Assembly (NCBI GenBank): GCA_002291495.1 | Contig: DBAE01000292.1 | Coordinates: 8,950 to 14,776, forward strand | From: Bacteriovoracaceae bacterium UBA1018 | GTDB lineage: Bacteria; Bdellovibrionota; UBA1018 | Length of the DNA stretch: 5,827 bases | Direction: 5' to 3' | In this document: positions 1 to 5,827 of the stretch, one piece after another | Layout: each line of letters opens with the position of its first letter | How positions within the stretch are numbered: the first letter of the stretch is position 1 | Notes under the pieces: model-generated | Database searches by the model: none | Told to the model about the DNA's origin: nothing | Seen by the model: the letters and a program-made list of their open reading frames with translations, nothing else | Position numbers and translations under genes: made by a program

Positions 1-126
1 CTTTATCTCTTTTCGCTCATTGACAACCTTCTCAAAGGGGCTGCGAGCCAAGCCATTGAGAATTTGAATCGGCTTTTTGATTTTCCCGTATCTCACGGAT
101 TGATTGAACAGGAGGGAGTACTATGA
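1..126 (+). CDS. argC: N-acetyl-gamma-glutamyl-phosphate reductase, C-terminal end (partial)
   Basis: This is the last 41 codons of a gene that begins outside the window, read in frame 1 and ending at TGA 124-126. The translation contains IDNLLKGAASQAIENLN followed about ten residues later by HGL. This matches the conserved C-terminus of ArgC (usual form: DNL-KGA-GQA-QN-N, then a short tail ending in GL). ArgC is the NADPH-dependent cytosolic enzyme that reduces N-acetylglutamyl phosphate to the semialdehyde, the third step of arginine synthesis. The catalytic Cys and the NADP-binding fold lie outside the window and cannot be checked. Its stop overlaps the argJ start as ATGA, which supports one operon. 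The tail after HGL (IEQEGVL) is a few residues longer than usual and encodes the argJ ribosome binding site. The identification rests on a short but distinctive motif plus the operon context. Confidence 0.87.
   Translation, partial: LYLFSLIDNLLKGAASQAIENLNRLFDFPVSHGLIEQEGVL
110..115 (+). promoter_or_regulatory. Shine-Dalgarno site of argJ
   Basis: AGGAGG lies inside the last codons of argC, 7 bases before the ATG at 123. It is a near-perfect match to the anti-Shine-Dalgarno of bacterial 16S rRNA. It fixes the argJ start at 123 and allows independent ribosome entry as well as coupling from argC. Confidence 0.85.
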
Positions 127-1322
127 CCCCAGGACCAGGCATCACCAGAACACCACTTCCACAAGGATTTTCTGCAGCAGGAATCAACTCGGGCGTCCGC
201 AAGTACCGTCCTGATCTAGGCATTATTATGTCTGAACCAGAGTCTGTCGCGGTAGGCGTATTTACACGAAGTGAGTGTAAAGCTGCCCCAGTACTCTATT
301 GCCAAGGATTACTTCCTTCTGCGCATATCAAAGCGATTATCACCAATAGTGGTCAAGCCAATGCGGCAACTGGCCCAGAAGGCCGTGATGCCAACTGGAA
401 AATGGCTGTTGCTGCATCCAAAACCATTGGATGTTTGCCGCACCAAGTGTTGACTGCCTCAACTGGTGTCATCGGCGTACAACTCGCTTTGGATAAGATC
501 AGCGAAGCAATTCCTGAACTCGTTAATCGAGCCGGCGACACTGCAGAGGGGTTTGCTCTCGCAATTTTGACTACGGACTTGGTTCCTAAGACGATCACAA
601 CTGTAGTTGAGCTCGATGGTGGACCTGTGCGTATCACCGGGATCTGCAAAGGCTCAGGCATGATTCATCCGAACATGGGGACCATGCTCGGGTACTTACT
701 CACGGATGCGTCGATCCCCTTGCCGATTGCTCAGGACATGATCCGACAAACCTGTGATCAGAGTTTCAACATGATCAGTGTCGATGGAGATACATCGACA
801 AATGATTGTGTGTTTCTCATGGCCAATGGTGCATCAGGAGTAGGTCTTAAGTCAGATGAAGACTTCTACAAATTTAAGAATGCACTTCTCAACGTTTCTC
901 AAGCGCTTGCAAAAGCTATCGCTCGAGACGGCGAAGGTGCAACTCGTTTGATCGAAGTCAATATCACTGGTGGCCAAGATCTCACGCTCATTCGTAAAGC
1001 TGCTCGAGGCATCACTGTGAGTCCATTGATAAAAAGCGCAGTACACGGGGAAGATCCGAACTGGGGCCGAATCTTAGCAAGACTCGGAGCTGAGGGCATT
1101 CCTGCAGCTTCACTCGATAAGATGTCCTTGCACCTTCAGGGTCATAAGATCTTTGAAAACGGTCGTCCCCTCGTCTTTGACCGAAGCGAAGTGAGAAATT
1201 CTCTCCGAGCAGAAACGGTCAAGATTGATATTGATCTCATGTCAGGTGATTGCGAAACCACCGCATGGGGCTGTGATCTCACCAAAAAGTATGTGGAGAT
1301 TAACACGGAGTACACGACCTAA
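123..1322 (+). CDS. argJ: Glutamate N-acetyltransferase / ornithine acetyltransferase ArgJ
   Basis: ArgJ transfers the acetyl group of N-acetylornithine to glutamate. This frees ornithine and regenerates N-acetylglutamate, closing the cyclic arginine pathway; some members also use acetyl-CoA. The 399 residues are full length for the family. Visible signatures in order are GFSAAGINSG (15-24), AAPVLYC (54-60), the oxyanion-region TASTGVIG (111-118), KGSGMIHPNMGTML (176-189), DTSTND (223-228), AVHGEDPNWGRI (306-317) and the C-terminal YVEINTEYTT. Family members cut themselves before a Thr that becomes the N-terminal nucleophile of the beta chain. That Thr is residue 187 (codon 681-683), preceded by Gly186 where Ala is the usual residue. 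The start is set by AGGAGG 7 bases upstream, and the gene overlaps argC by 4 bases and argB by 1. Whether it is mono- or bifunctional cannot be read from the sequence. Confidence 0.97.
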   Translation: MTPGPGITRTPLPQGFSAAGINSGVRKYRPDLGIIMSEPESVAVGVFTRSECKAAPVLYCQGLLPSAHIKAIITNSGQANAATGPEGRDANWKMAVAASKTIGCLPHQVLTASTGVIGVQLALDKISEAIPELVNRAGDTAEGFALAILTTDLVPKTITTVVELDGGPVRITGICKGSGMIHPNMGTMLGYLLTDASIPLPIAQDMIRQTCDQSFNMISVDGDTSTNDCVFLMANGASGVGLKSDEDFYKFKNALLNVSQALAKAIARDGEGATRLIEVNITGGQDLTLIRKAARGITVSPLIKSAVHGEDPNWGRILARLGAEGIPAASLDKMSLHLQGHKIFENGRPLVFDRSEVRNSLRAETVKIDIDLMSGDCETTAWGCDLTKKYVEINTEYTT

Positions 1323-2236
1323 TGAAAAAGATCGATGCAAACACCAAAGATGTTTTGGCAACACTTTCCTACGTTCGGCAGTTTGCCGGGAGCACGGTGT
1401 TGATCAAATTAGGTGGAGCCGCTTTACAAGATTCAAATCTTGTAGAGTCGATCTGTGATGATTTGACCTTGATTCGATCCGTAGGAGTCTCCGTCGTGCT
1501 CGTTCACGGCGGAGGCCCTTCGATCAATCAAGAGCTCACGTCTAAGGGCATTGCGTGGGAATTTATCGACGGCCAGCGAGTGACCACTCCTGAAATGATG
1601 GACGTAATTGAAATGGTTCTCTGCGGTTCGGTCAATCGACGAATCGTGAGAACACTCAATCATGCAGGAGTCCGAGCCGTGGGCATGTCAGGCACAGACG
1701 CCTCGACTCTCTACTGCAAAAAATCCAATCCTAAACTCGGTCAAGTAGGTGTCATCGATAAGGTCAATACATCCTTTATCAACTCCATCTTGAACACTCA
1801 GACAGATGGCGTCGGATCGATTCCGGTCATCGCCCCTGTGGGTATTGGAAAAAACGGAGAAGCTTACAATATCAACGCAGATTGGGCCGCAAGTCGCATT
1901 GCTCAGGCGCTTGGTATTAAGAAAGTGTTTTTCCTTACGGATCAAGAAGGCATCCTAGACGGAAATCAACAACTGATCTCCGAACTCGACGCCGGTGAAC
2001 TCGAAAATCTCATCGACACAGGCATCGTCAAAGGCGGAATGCTCGCCAAAGTGCAAACTGTGATCCATGCCCTCCGACACGGGGTCAATGACGTTCATAT
2101 TTTGAATGCTCGACGTCCGCACGGCCTCATCGAGGAACTCTTTACAGCAGCTGGAGTTGGGACAGTTTGTCGACTGCGCTCACGTAGCAGCCATTCAGTT
2201 CATTTAACCAAAGCAGGAGAACCTCTGCATGCTTAA
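1322..2236 (+). CDS. argB: Acetylglutamate kinase ArgB
   Basis: ArgB phosphorylates N-acetylglutamate with ATP, the second and usually controlling step of arginine synthesis, in the cytosol. The 304 residues show the amino-acid-kinase fold: IKLGG (28-32) with phosphate-binding Lys29, HGGGPSINQEL (62-72), GQRVT (84-88) with a substrate-binding Arg86, GMSGTDA (121-127), NINAD (183-187), FLTDQEG (204-210) and KGGMLAKV (237-244) with the second catalytic Lys243. About 25 residues precede the first strand and end in YVRQFAG (17-23). They resemble the N-terminal helix that makes arginine-inhibited kinases hexameric (Pseudomonas type), so feedback inhibition is likely but inferred. The ATG shares one base with the argJ stop (TAATG). 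Only a weak GGAG (1307-1310) lies 11 bases upstream, so translation is probably coupled to argJ. The last roughly 20 residues after GVGTVCR form a poorly conserved basic tail that overlaps argF. Confidence 0.96.
   Translation: MKKIDANTKDVLATLSYVRQFAGSTVLIKLGGAALQDSNLVESICDDLTLIRSVGVSVVLVHGGGPSINQELTSKGIAWEFIDGQRVTTPEMMDVIEMVLCGSVNRRIVRTLNHAGVRAVGMSGTDASTLYCKKSNPKLGQVGVIDKVNTSFINSILNTQTDGVGSIPVIAPVGIGKNGEAYNINADWAASRIAQALGIKKVFFLTDQEGILDGNQQLISELDAGELENLIDTGIVKGGMLAKVQTVIHALRHGVNDVHILNARRPHGLIEELFTAAGVGTVCRLRSRSSHSVHLTKAGEPLHA
2215..2220 (+). promoter_or_regulatory. Shine-Dalgarno site of argF
   Basis: AGGAGA lies within the last codons of argB, 8 bases before the argF ATG at 2229. It supports this start over later in-frame codons and explains how argF is translated although it begins before argB ends. 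Confidence 0.75.
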
Positions 2237-3164
2237 GCTCAAAACAAAACATTTTTTAACAGGTGAAGAACTTAGCCAGTCTGAACTCCTGGGTCTCATC
2301 GATCTTGCTGAAGAGCTACGTGCTGAACGGAAGGCGGGCAAAACTCGTACAGATCTCAGCGGCAAAAACATCACTCTTCTTTTCGAGAAACAGTCGCTCC
2401 GCACACGAGTGAGCTTTACTGTGGCGATGCAAGAACTCGGTGGCCAGGTGGTTGAGCTTATTTCTTCTGTTCGAAAAAAAGAAGAACCAGAAGACACCGT
2501 GCAAGTTCTTGCTGGTTATAGCCACGGCATCATGTGCAGAACTCATGAGCACCATATCTTGAATCGAATGGCTCAAAAGTCCCCTGTACCAGTCATTAAC
2601 GGGCTATCGGATTCTCATCACCCTTGCCAAGTGCTTGCTGATATTCAAACGCTGAAGCAATTTTACGGAAATCTAAAGGGCCTGAAAGTCGCCTACGTGG
2701 GAGACGGCAATAACATGCTCCATAGTATGTTGCTCCTCATGCCTTTTCTTGGAATGCATCTCTCTTATGCATGCCCTCCAGGTTTTGAACCCAACGCCTT
2801 TATCTTGAAACAAGCAAAAGCACGCGCCAAAGAAAATGGTGGTTCAATCACTGGCACTCACGATCCAGTGGCTGCAGTCAAAGGCACTCACGCGATTTAT
2901 ACTGACGTTTGGACAAGTATGGGCTTTGAAAAAGACGAAGGTGAAAGCGATCGAGAAAAAGCGTTCGAAGACTACCAACTCAACGAAGAACTCTACTCTC
3001 ACGCCTCGCCGAACGCATTAATTATGCACTGTATGCCGATGGTTCGTGGTAAAGAAATCTCAGAAGCCATGGCAGACCATAAAAATGCCGTGCTCTTTAG
3101 ACAGAGCGAGAATCGCCTTCACGCTCAGAAAGCATTGCTCTTAGGACTGCTCAGCCAAGCCTAA
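2229..3164 (+). CDS. argF: Ornithine carbamoyltransferase ArgF
   Basis: ArgF joins carbamoyl phosphate and ornithine to form citrulline, and is normally a cytosolic trimer. The 311 residues are of family length. The carbamoyl-phosphate domain carries FEKQSLRTRVSF (52-63), where STRTR is commoner, then IMCRT (101-105) and HPCQVLAD (131-138). The ornithine domain carries VAYVGDGNNMLHS (154-166), DVWTSMG (226-232), MHCMPMVRG (266-274, usually HCLP..RG) and SENRLHAQKALL (293-304). The D-x-x-x-SMG motif binds free ornithine. It argues against N-acetyl- or N-succinylornithine transcarbamylases, which lack it, and fits the upstream ArgJ that releases ornithine. The 80s loop, SSVRKKEEPEDT (79-90), is shorter than in typical ornithine enzymes and recalls aspartate carbamoyltransferase. 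HPCQ, HC-P and the ENRLHAQKAL end still favour ArgF. The gene overlaps argB by 8 bases and has its own AGGAGA. Confidence 0.94.
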   Translation: MLKLKTKHFLTGEELSQSELLGLIDLAEELRAERKAGKTRTDLSGKNITLLFEKQSLRTRVSFTVAMQELGGQVVELISSVRKKEEPEDTVQVLAGYSHGIMCRTHEHHILNRMAQKSPVPVINGLSDSHHPCQVLADIQTLKQFYGNLKGLKVAYVGDGNNMLHSMLLLMPFLGMHLSYACPPGFEPNAFILKQAKARAKENGGSITGTHDPVAAVKGTHAIYTDVWTSMGFEKDEGESDREKAFEDYQLNEELYSHASPNALIMHCMPMVRGKEISEAMADHKNAVLFRQSENRLHAQKALLLGLLSQA

Positions 3165-3181
3165 TTAAAAGCATAGGACTT

Positions 3182-3631
3182 ATGCCATCAACCGATTCAA
3201 AAGCACGCTTAACTGCCTTGAGACGCCTCCTTGAACAAGGAGAACTCAGCACGCAAGATGAACTTCGCGAAGAGCTCGAACGGCTAAAATTTGTCGTGAC
3301 TCAGTCGACGATCTCTCGAGATCTCCGACGGATCGGTGCAGTCAAAGCAATTGATAGTGAAGGCCAAACGGTCTACCGCCTGCCAGGCGAAGCCCCAATG
3401 CCTGTGGTGGGTAACTCTCTGAGAGATCTCATTATTGATATTCGAAGTAATGGAACCATGATCGTGATTCACACACCGCCGGGATCAGCTTCCCTGATTG
3501 CACGACATTTGGATCAAACTCGCCCTGCGGGGATCTTGGGCACTATTGCCGGTGATGACACGATCTTCGTAGCTCCCGCATCGGTGAAAGAAATTAATTC
3601 TACCCTTCAGGCGATCGAAGAGTCTTGGTAA
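3182..3631 (+). CDS. argR: Arginine repressor ArgR
   Basis: ArgR is the arginine-responsive hexameric DNA-binding protein that represses arg genes and in many bacteria activates catabolic ones. The 149 residues match the family length. The N-terminal winged helix-turn-helix (about 1-66) has STQDELREEL (23-32) and the recognition helix region VTQSTISRDLRRIGAVK (39-55). The C-terminal oligomerisation and ligand domain (about 78-149) has IHTPPGSASLIARHLD (96-111) and GILGTIAGDDTIFV (117-130). Asp125 and Asp126 correspond to the pair that contacts arginine in E. coli ArgR. It follows argF by 17 bases with no visible promoter between, so it is probably the last gene of the operon it controls, giving negative autoregulation; this is inferred. 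The ribosome site is poor: AGGA (3175-3178) sits only 3 bases before the ATG. The start is supported instead by the N-terminal length. Confidence 0.96.
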   Translation: MPSTDSKARLTALRRLLEQGELSTQDELREELERLKFVVTQSTISRDLRRIGAVKAIDSEGQTVYRLPGEAPMPVVGNSLRDLIIDIRSNGTMIVIHTPPGSASLIARHLDQTRPAGILGTIAGDDTIFVAPASVKEINSTLQAIEESW

Positions 3632-3646
3632 AAACGGTAACCGCTT
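3630..3646 (-). terminator. Possible weak terminator of the - strand gene
   Basis: Read on the - strand, 3646 to 3630 gives AAGCGG-TTA-CCGTTTTT. It can form a 6-bp stem (three G/C pairs, one G-U, two A-U) with a 3-base loop, running into a T tract. It lies 11 bases after the stop of the convergent unknown gene and touches the argR stop codon. The short stem and shared T's make it a marginal call. On the + strand the outer part of the stem is broken by an A-C mismatch, so it is a poorer terminator for the arg operon. Confidence 0.25.
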
Positions 3647-3656
3647 GATCCTGTTA

Positions 3657-5827
3657 TTATTTTAGAAGCTCTCCACAATTCGGCCCGTCCCTAGCACGAA
3701 CCTCCGAAATAATTCTATTCATCTCTACGGTATAATAATCAGCGGTAAACGATTTTACTCTCTTGGGATTCCAAATCCCTTTTTGAGTCTGAACTTCAGA
3801 TAAAAGACTTTCGGCTCCCTCGACTGTACGCGGATCTTGCCAAGCATTTAAAATTTTTAGTGCCTTATATCGGATATTGAACTCAGACAGCGATTTTTTG
3901 TGGCCACTTCTGACAAAGTTAGCCAACGCGCGTGCAAAATATTCGTCTTGATCAACATCGGCTAGTCGCACTATCAACGATTCAAAAAACTCCGCTTCTG
4001 AAAGATCAGGATGCTCAAGGTTCCACAAAATAATCTTTTTTGCATCTGCAGTTGTCGCAGGCTGCTGATAGAGAGTTAAGAGATCATAAGCATAAGCATC
4101 AGTATCAAGAATGTCTTTTGCCTGACCCATCAATAACTTTCCAATAACGGCATCAGTTAATCTCCAGTCAACTGTATAGAACTCAAGTACTTCGTTAAGA
4201 TCTAAAAGAAGATTAGTCTTATGTGCAATATTTTTTGAGATAATATCAAAAACTATTCCGTCAAGATCAGCTTGTAAGCTCTTTTTAAGGGAGGCGCAAT
4301 AGATCAGCTTTCTAAGAAAATTGAACTCACTATTAACATTATCTGTCTTCTTTAATTCTTCGTAAAGATCGTGAATAGTATCGACTAGATACTTGTCTCG
4401 ATCTATTTCCTCTGGCAGTCCGTATATTCGATCAAGATAATAAAATGCTTGCGCTCGAGAAAGGACGCTTCTGCTCTGGAGATCCGCTATCATTTGCCTC
4501 CTTAGTTCCTTAACTTTCTCCCATGGATATGGCCACTTCTTCACGTCTAGACCGGACTTTTGTCTAGCGTCATAAAGATCGGTGTAACTGTTCAAAGCTA
4601 AACTTTTGGACGCGTAATCGGATTTTATATCTTGTATGCGACCAATTAATAACTCTCTAGCATGCTCATCCATTAAAGGATTTCCATTCGCGCCCAAGCG
4701 ATTGATTTCTAAAATTGGTACACTTTGAGCTGCATTAAGGTGAAAGAATTGGAATAACTCTTCACTTTCCGAATATAAAAATCTGATATTAGGGTCCCAG
4801 GCATGAGAAATAAAATATTCTACGCTGGAGTCTTCGGGGAATAGATAAAGAATGGACGCCACAATTTTTGCTTCTGATAAGTCAGACCGAGATCGCGTCG
4901 AATTATTCAATGTTCGTTCTACTTTTTTAGAAAAATCAGGTGAATTATCAATTAGTTCGAAAAATCTTTTTTGAACAAGATGATATCCATTTTTAGAAAT
5001 ACTCATCAGTGGCACCCGAGAAAGGATCCGAAACATACGCTCTGAGGCGTCGTTCGACTTTGTAAAATCTGGACAAGATAAAAAACTCATATCAAAAAAC
5101 TGAAAATTGTTTTCTGCCAGGAGATCGTTGGGAAAAAAGCGCACGAGGCGGGATCTAAAACTTTCCACAGAAAGGCCATCCTCATTCAGTATGAGCCGAA
5201 GCTCACTTTCTAGATGAGGCATCCTGAGATCCAAATCGTTCAGAATACTTTCGACGAGCGAACTTTCTCCGTGAACAGTCATAATTGCAAAAGTTCTTAG
5301 ATATTCTGCAGAGGAAATATCAGAATGAAAAAGACTTTGATTTGCCTGATCAACTTTTATCTCCAAACCTATTGTCTTCAGATTGATTTTCGATCTTATG
5401 GTATGTGCACGAGTATGCATCTGCGGGTCGTCGTATCGACGAGAGGCAGAGTATTTTCCAATAACTTTTCTCACCGCTGCGTCTTGGAAAGTGATTAGCT
5501 TGTCCGATCCAGAAAAGTCTTGGATGACACTCGCAAAGGCGTCATAGATGGGTCTGTAGTTGATTTGGTTACGTAGTATGGAAATGACTGGCAGTTCAAT
5601 GGATACGTATCCAAGTTTTGGCGCCGCAATACGAAATCCTTCCAATGTCGCTAAAGTTTCTTCCGAATTCAGCCTCAAACCGTTGATCGTATGAATATAG
5701 AAAGCAGCTAGCCCTTGGTCGGTTAAAACCGATGTTCCTTGAAGATATGCTTTTGGGCCTTTTTCGTCTTTTAGATAAAAAACACGCTCCATAGGGCTTT
5801 CGGCGTATCCGGGAGCACTTTCAAAGG
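3657..5827 (-). CDS. Unrecognised large helical protein with HEAT-like segments (probably 5' truncated)
   Basis: I do not recognise this protein and assign no function. The frame runs from the right window edge to TAA at 3659-3657. The first ATG in the window (5792-5790) gives 711 residues, but the frame stays open for 11 more full codons to the edge (reading FESAPGYAESP before Met). No good Shine-Dalgarno precedes that ATG, so the gene probably starts outside. Numbered from the ATG, residues 1-70 look mixed strand and loop, and most of the rest looks helical and charged. Several stretches resemble HEAT helix pairs, best at 640-659 (IRYKALKILNAWQDPRTVEG), with others near 162-190, 306-332 and 567-595. 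No signal peptide, membrane segment, Walker motif, zinc site or recognisable catalytic motif is visible. A secretion signal could lie upstream of the window. It converges on argR and is more AT-rich in places. A scaffold or binding role is the most one could guess. Confidence 0.8.
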   Translation of the reverse strand, partial: FESAPGYAESPMERVFYLKDEKGPKAYLQGTSVLTDQGLAAFYIHTINGLRLNSEETLATLEGFRIAAPKLGYVSIELPVISILRNQINYRPIYDAFASVIQDFSGSDKLITFQDAAVRKVIGKYSASRRYDDPQMHTRAHTIRSKINLKTIGLEIKVDQANQSLFHSDISSAEYLRTFAIMTVHGESSLVESILNDLDLRMPHLESELRLILNEDGLSVESFRSRLVRFFPNDLLAENNFQFFDMSFLSCPDFTKSNDASERMFRILSRVPLMSISKNGYHLVQKRFFELIDNSPDFSKKVERTLNNSTRSRSDLSEAKIVASILYLFPEDSSVEYFISHAWDPNIRFLYSESEELFQFFHLNAAQSVPILEINRLGANGNPLMDEHARELLIGRIQDIKSDYASKSLALNSYTDLYDARQKSGLDVKKWPYPWEKVKELRRQMIADLQSRSVLSRAQAFYYLDRIYGLPEEIDRDKYLVDTIHDLYEELKKTDNVNSEFNFLRKLIYCASLKKSLQADLDGIVFDIISKNIAHKTNLLLDLNEVLEFYTVDWRLTDAVIGKLLMGQAKDILDTDAYAYDLLTLYQQPATTADAKKIILWNLEHPDLSEAEFFESLIVRLADVDQDEYFARALANFVRSGHKKSLSEFNIRYKALKILNAWQDPRTVEGAESLLSEVQTQKGIWNPKRVKSFTADYYTVEMNRIISEVRARDGPNCGELLK

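Noticed and set aside
61..122. ArgR operator (ARG box) just before argJ.
   Set aside because: The stretch is argC coding sequence. TGATTGAAC occurs, but no paired TGAAT/ATTCA palindrome is present, and the operon promoter should lie upstream of argC.
353..661. Open frame opposite argJ on the - strand (102 codons).
   Set aside because: It is antisense to strongly conserved argJ sequence, its product resembles nothing known, and it has no independent support.
2204..2576. Two - strand open frames opposite the 5' part of argF.
   Set aside because: Both are low-complexity Ser/Arg-rich or unstructured shadows of a confidently identified gene.
2229..3164. The carbamoyltransferase could be aspartate carbamoyltransferase (PyrB), given its 311 residues and short 80s loop.
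   Set aside because: HPCQ, DVWTSMG, HCMP and ENRLHAQKAL are ornithine-enzyme signatures, and the operon is arginine-specific.
2229..3164. The SLRTR motif suggested an N-acyl-ornithine transcarbamylase.
   Set aside because: Those enzymes lack the SMG ornithine motif, which is present here, and ArgJ upstream already frees ornithine.
3165..3181. Separate promoter for argR in the argF-argR gap.
   Set aside because: The gap is 17 bases and no -35/-10 pair with suitable spacing was recognised at the end of argF.
3632..3656. Strong bidirectional terminator between the convergent genes.
   Set aside because: The only inverted repeat (CGGTAACCG) is short, and on the + strand its outer pairs are broken and no T tract follows directly.

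Overview
The window holds the 3' part of an arginine biosynthesis operon on the + strand, argC(partial)-argJ-argB-argF-argR. A long unrecognised gene on the - strand converges on it. The proteins are clearly bacterial. The arg genes have moderate GC and good Shine-Dalgarno sequences. The combination of ArgJ (acetyl-recycling pathway) and a true ArgR repressor does not fix the phylum, and I would not name an organism from this sequence alone.

Positions 1-3631 are almost solid coding sequence. The argC tail overlaps argJ by 4 bases (ATGA). The argJ stop overlaps the argB start by one base (TAATG). The end of argB overlaps the start of argF by 8 bases, and argR follows argF after a 17-base gap. 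This packing implies one transcript and translational coupling. ArgB phosphorylates N-acetylglutamate, ArgC reduces the phosphate to the semialdehyde, and an aminotransferase (ArgD, not seen here) makes N-acetylornithine. ArgJ moves the acetyl group back to glutamate and frees ornithine, and ArgF carbamoylates ornithine to citrulline. ArgR would sense the end product and probably represses the operon that encodes it. argD, argG and argH are not in the window. The operon promoter and its operators must lie upstream of position 1.

Positions 3657-5827 are one open frame on the - strand, read toward argR with only 25 bases between the two stop codons. The product is a mostly helical protein with HEAT-like segments that I cannot assign to a family. 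Its frame stays open to the window edge, and its first ATG lacks a convincing ribosome binding site, so the true start is probably outside. It is more AT-rich than the arg genes, at least in places, and has no visible functional link to arginine synthesis.

Nothing here is a clear new system. The points most worth a second look are the unknown HEAT-like protein, the mixed active-site signature of ArgF, and the Gly-Thr cleavage site of ArgJ. I saw no tRNA, rRNA, CRISPR, insertion sequence or obvious repeat, and no gene-free stretch over 300 bases.
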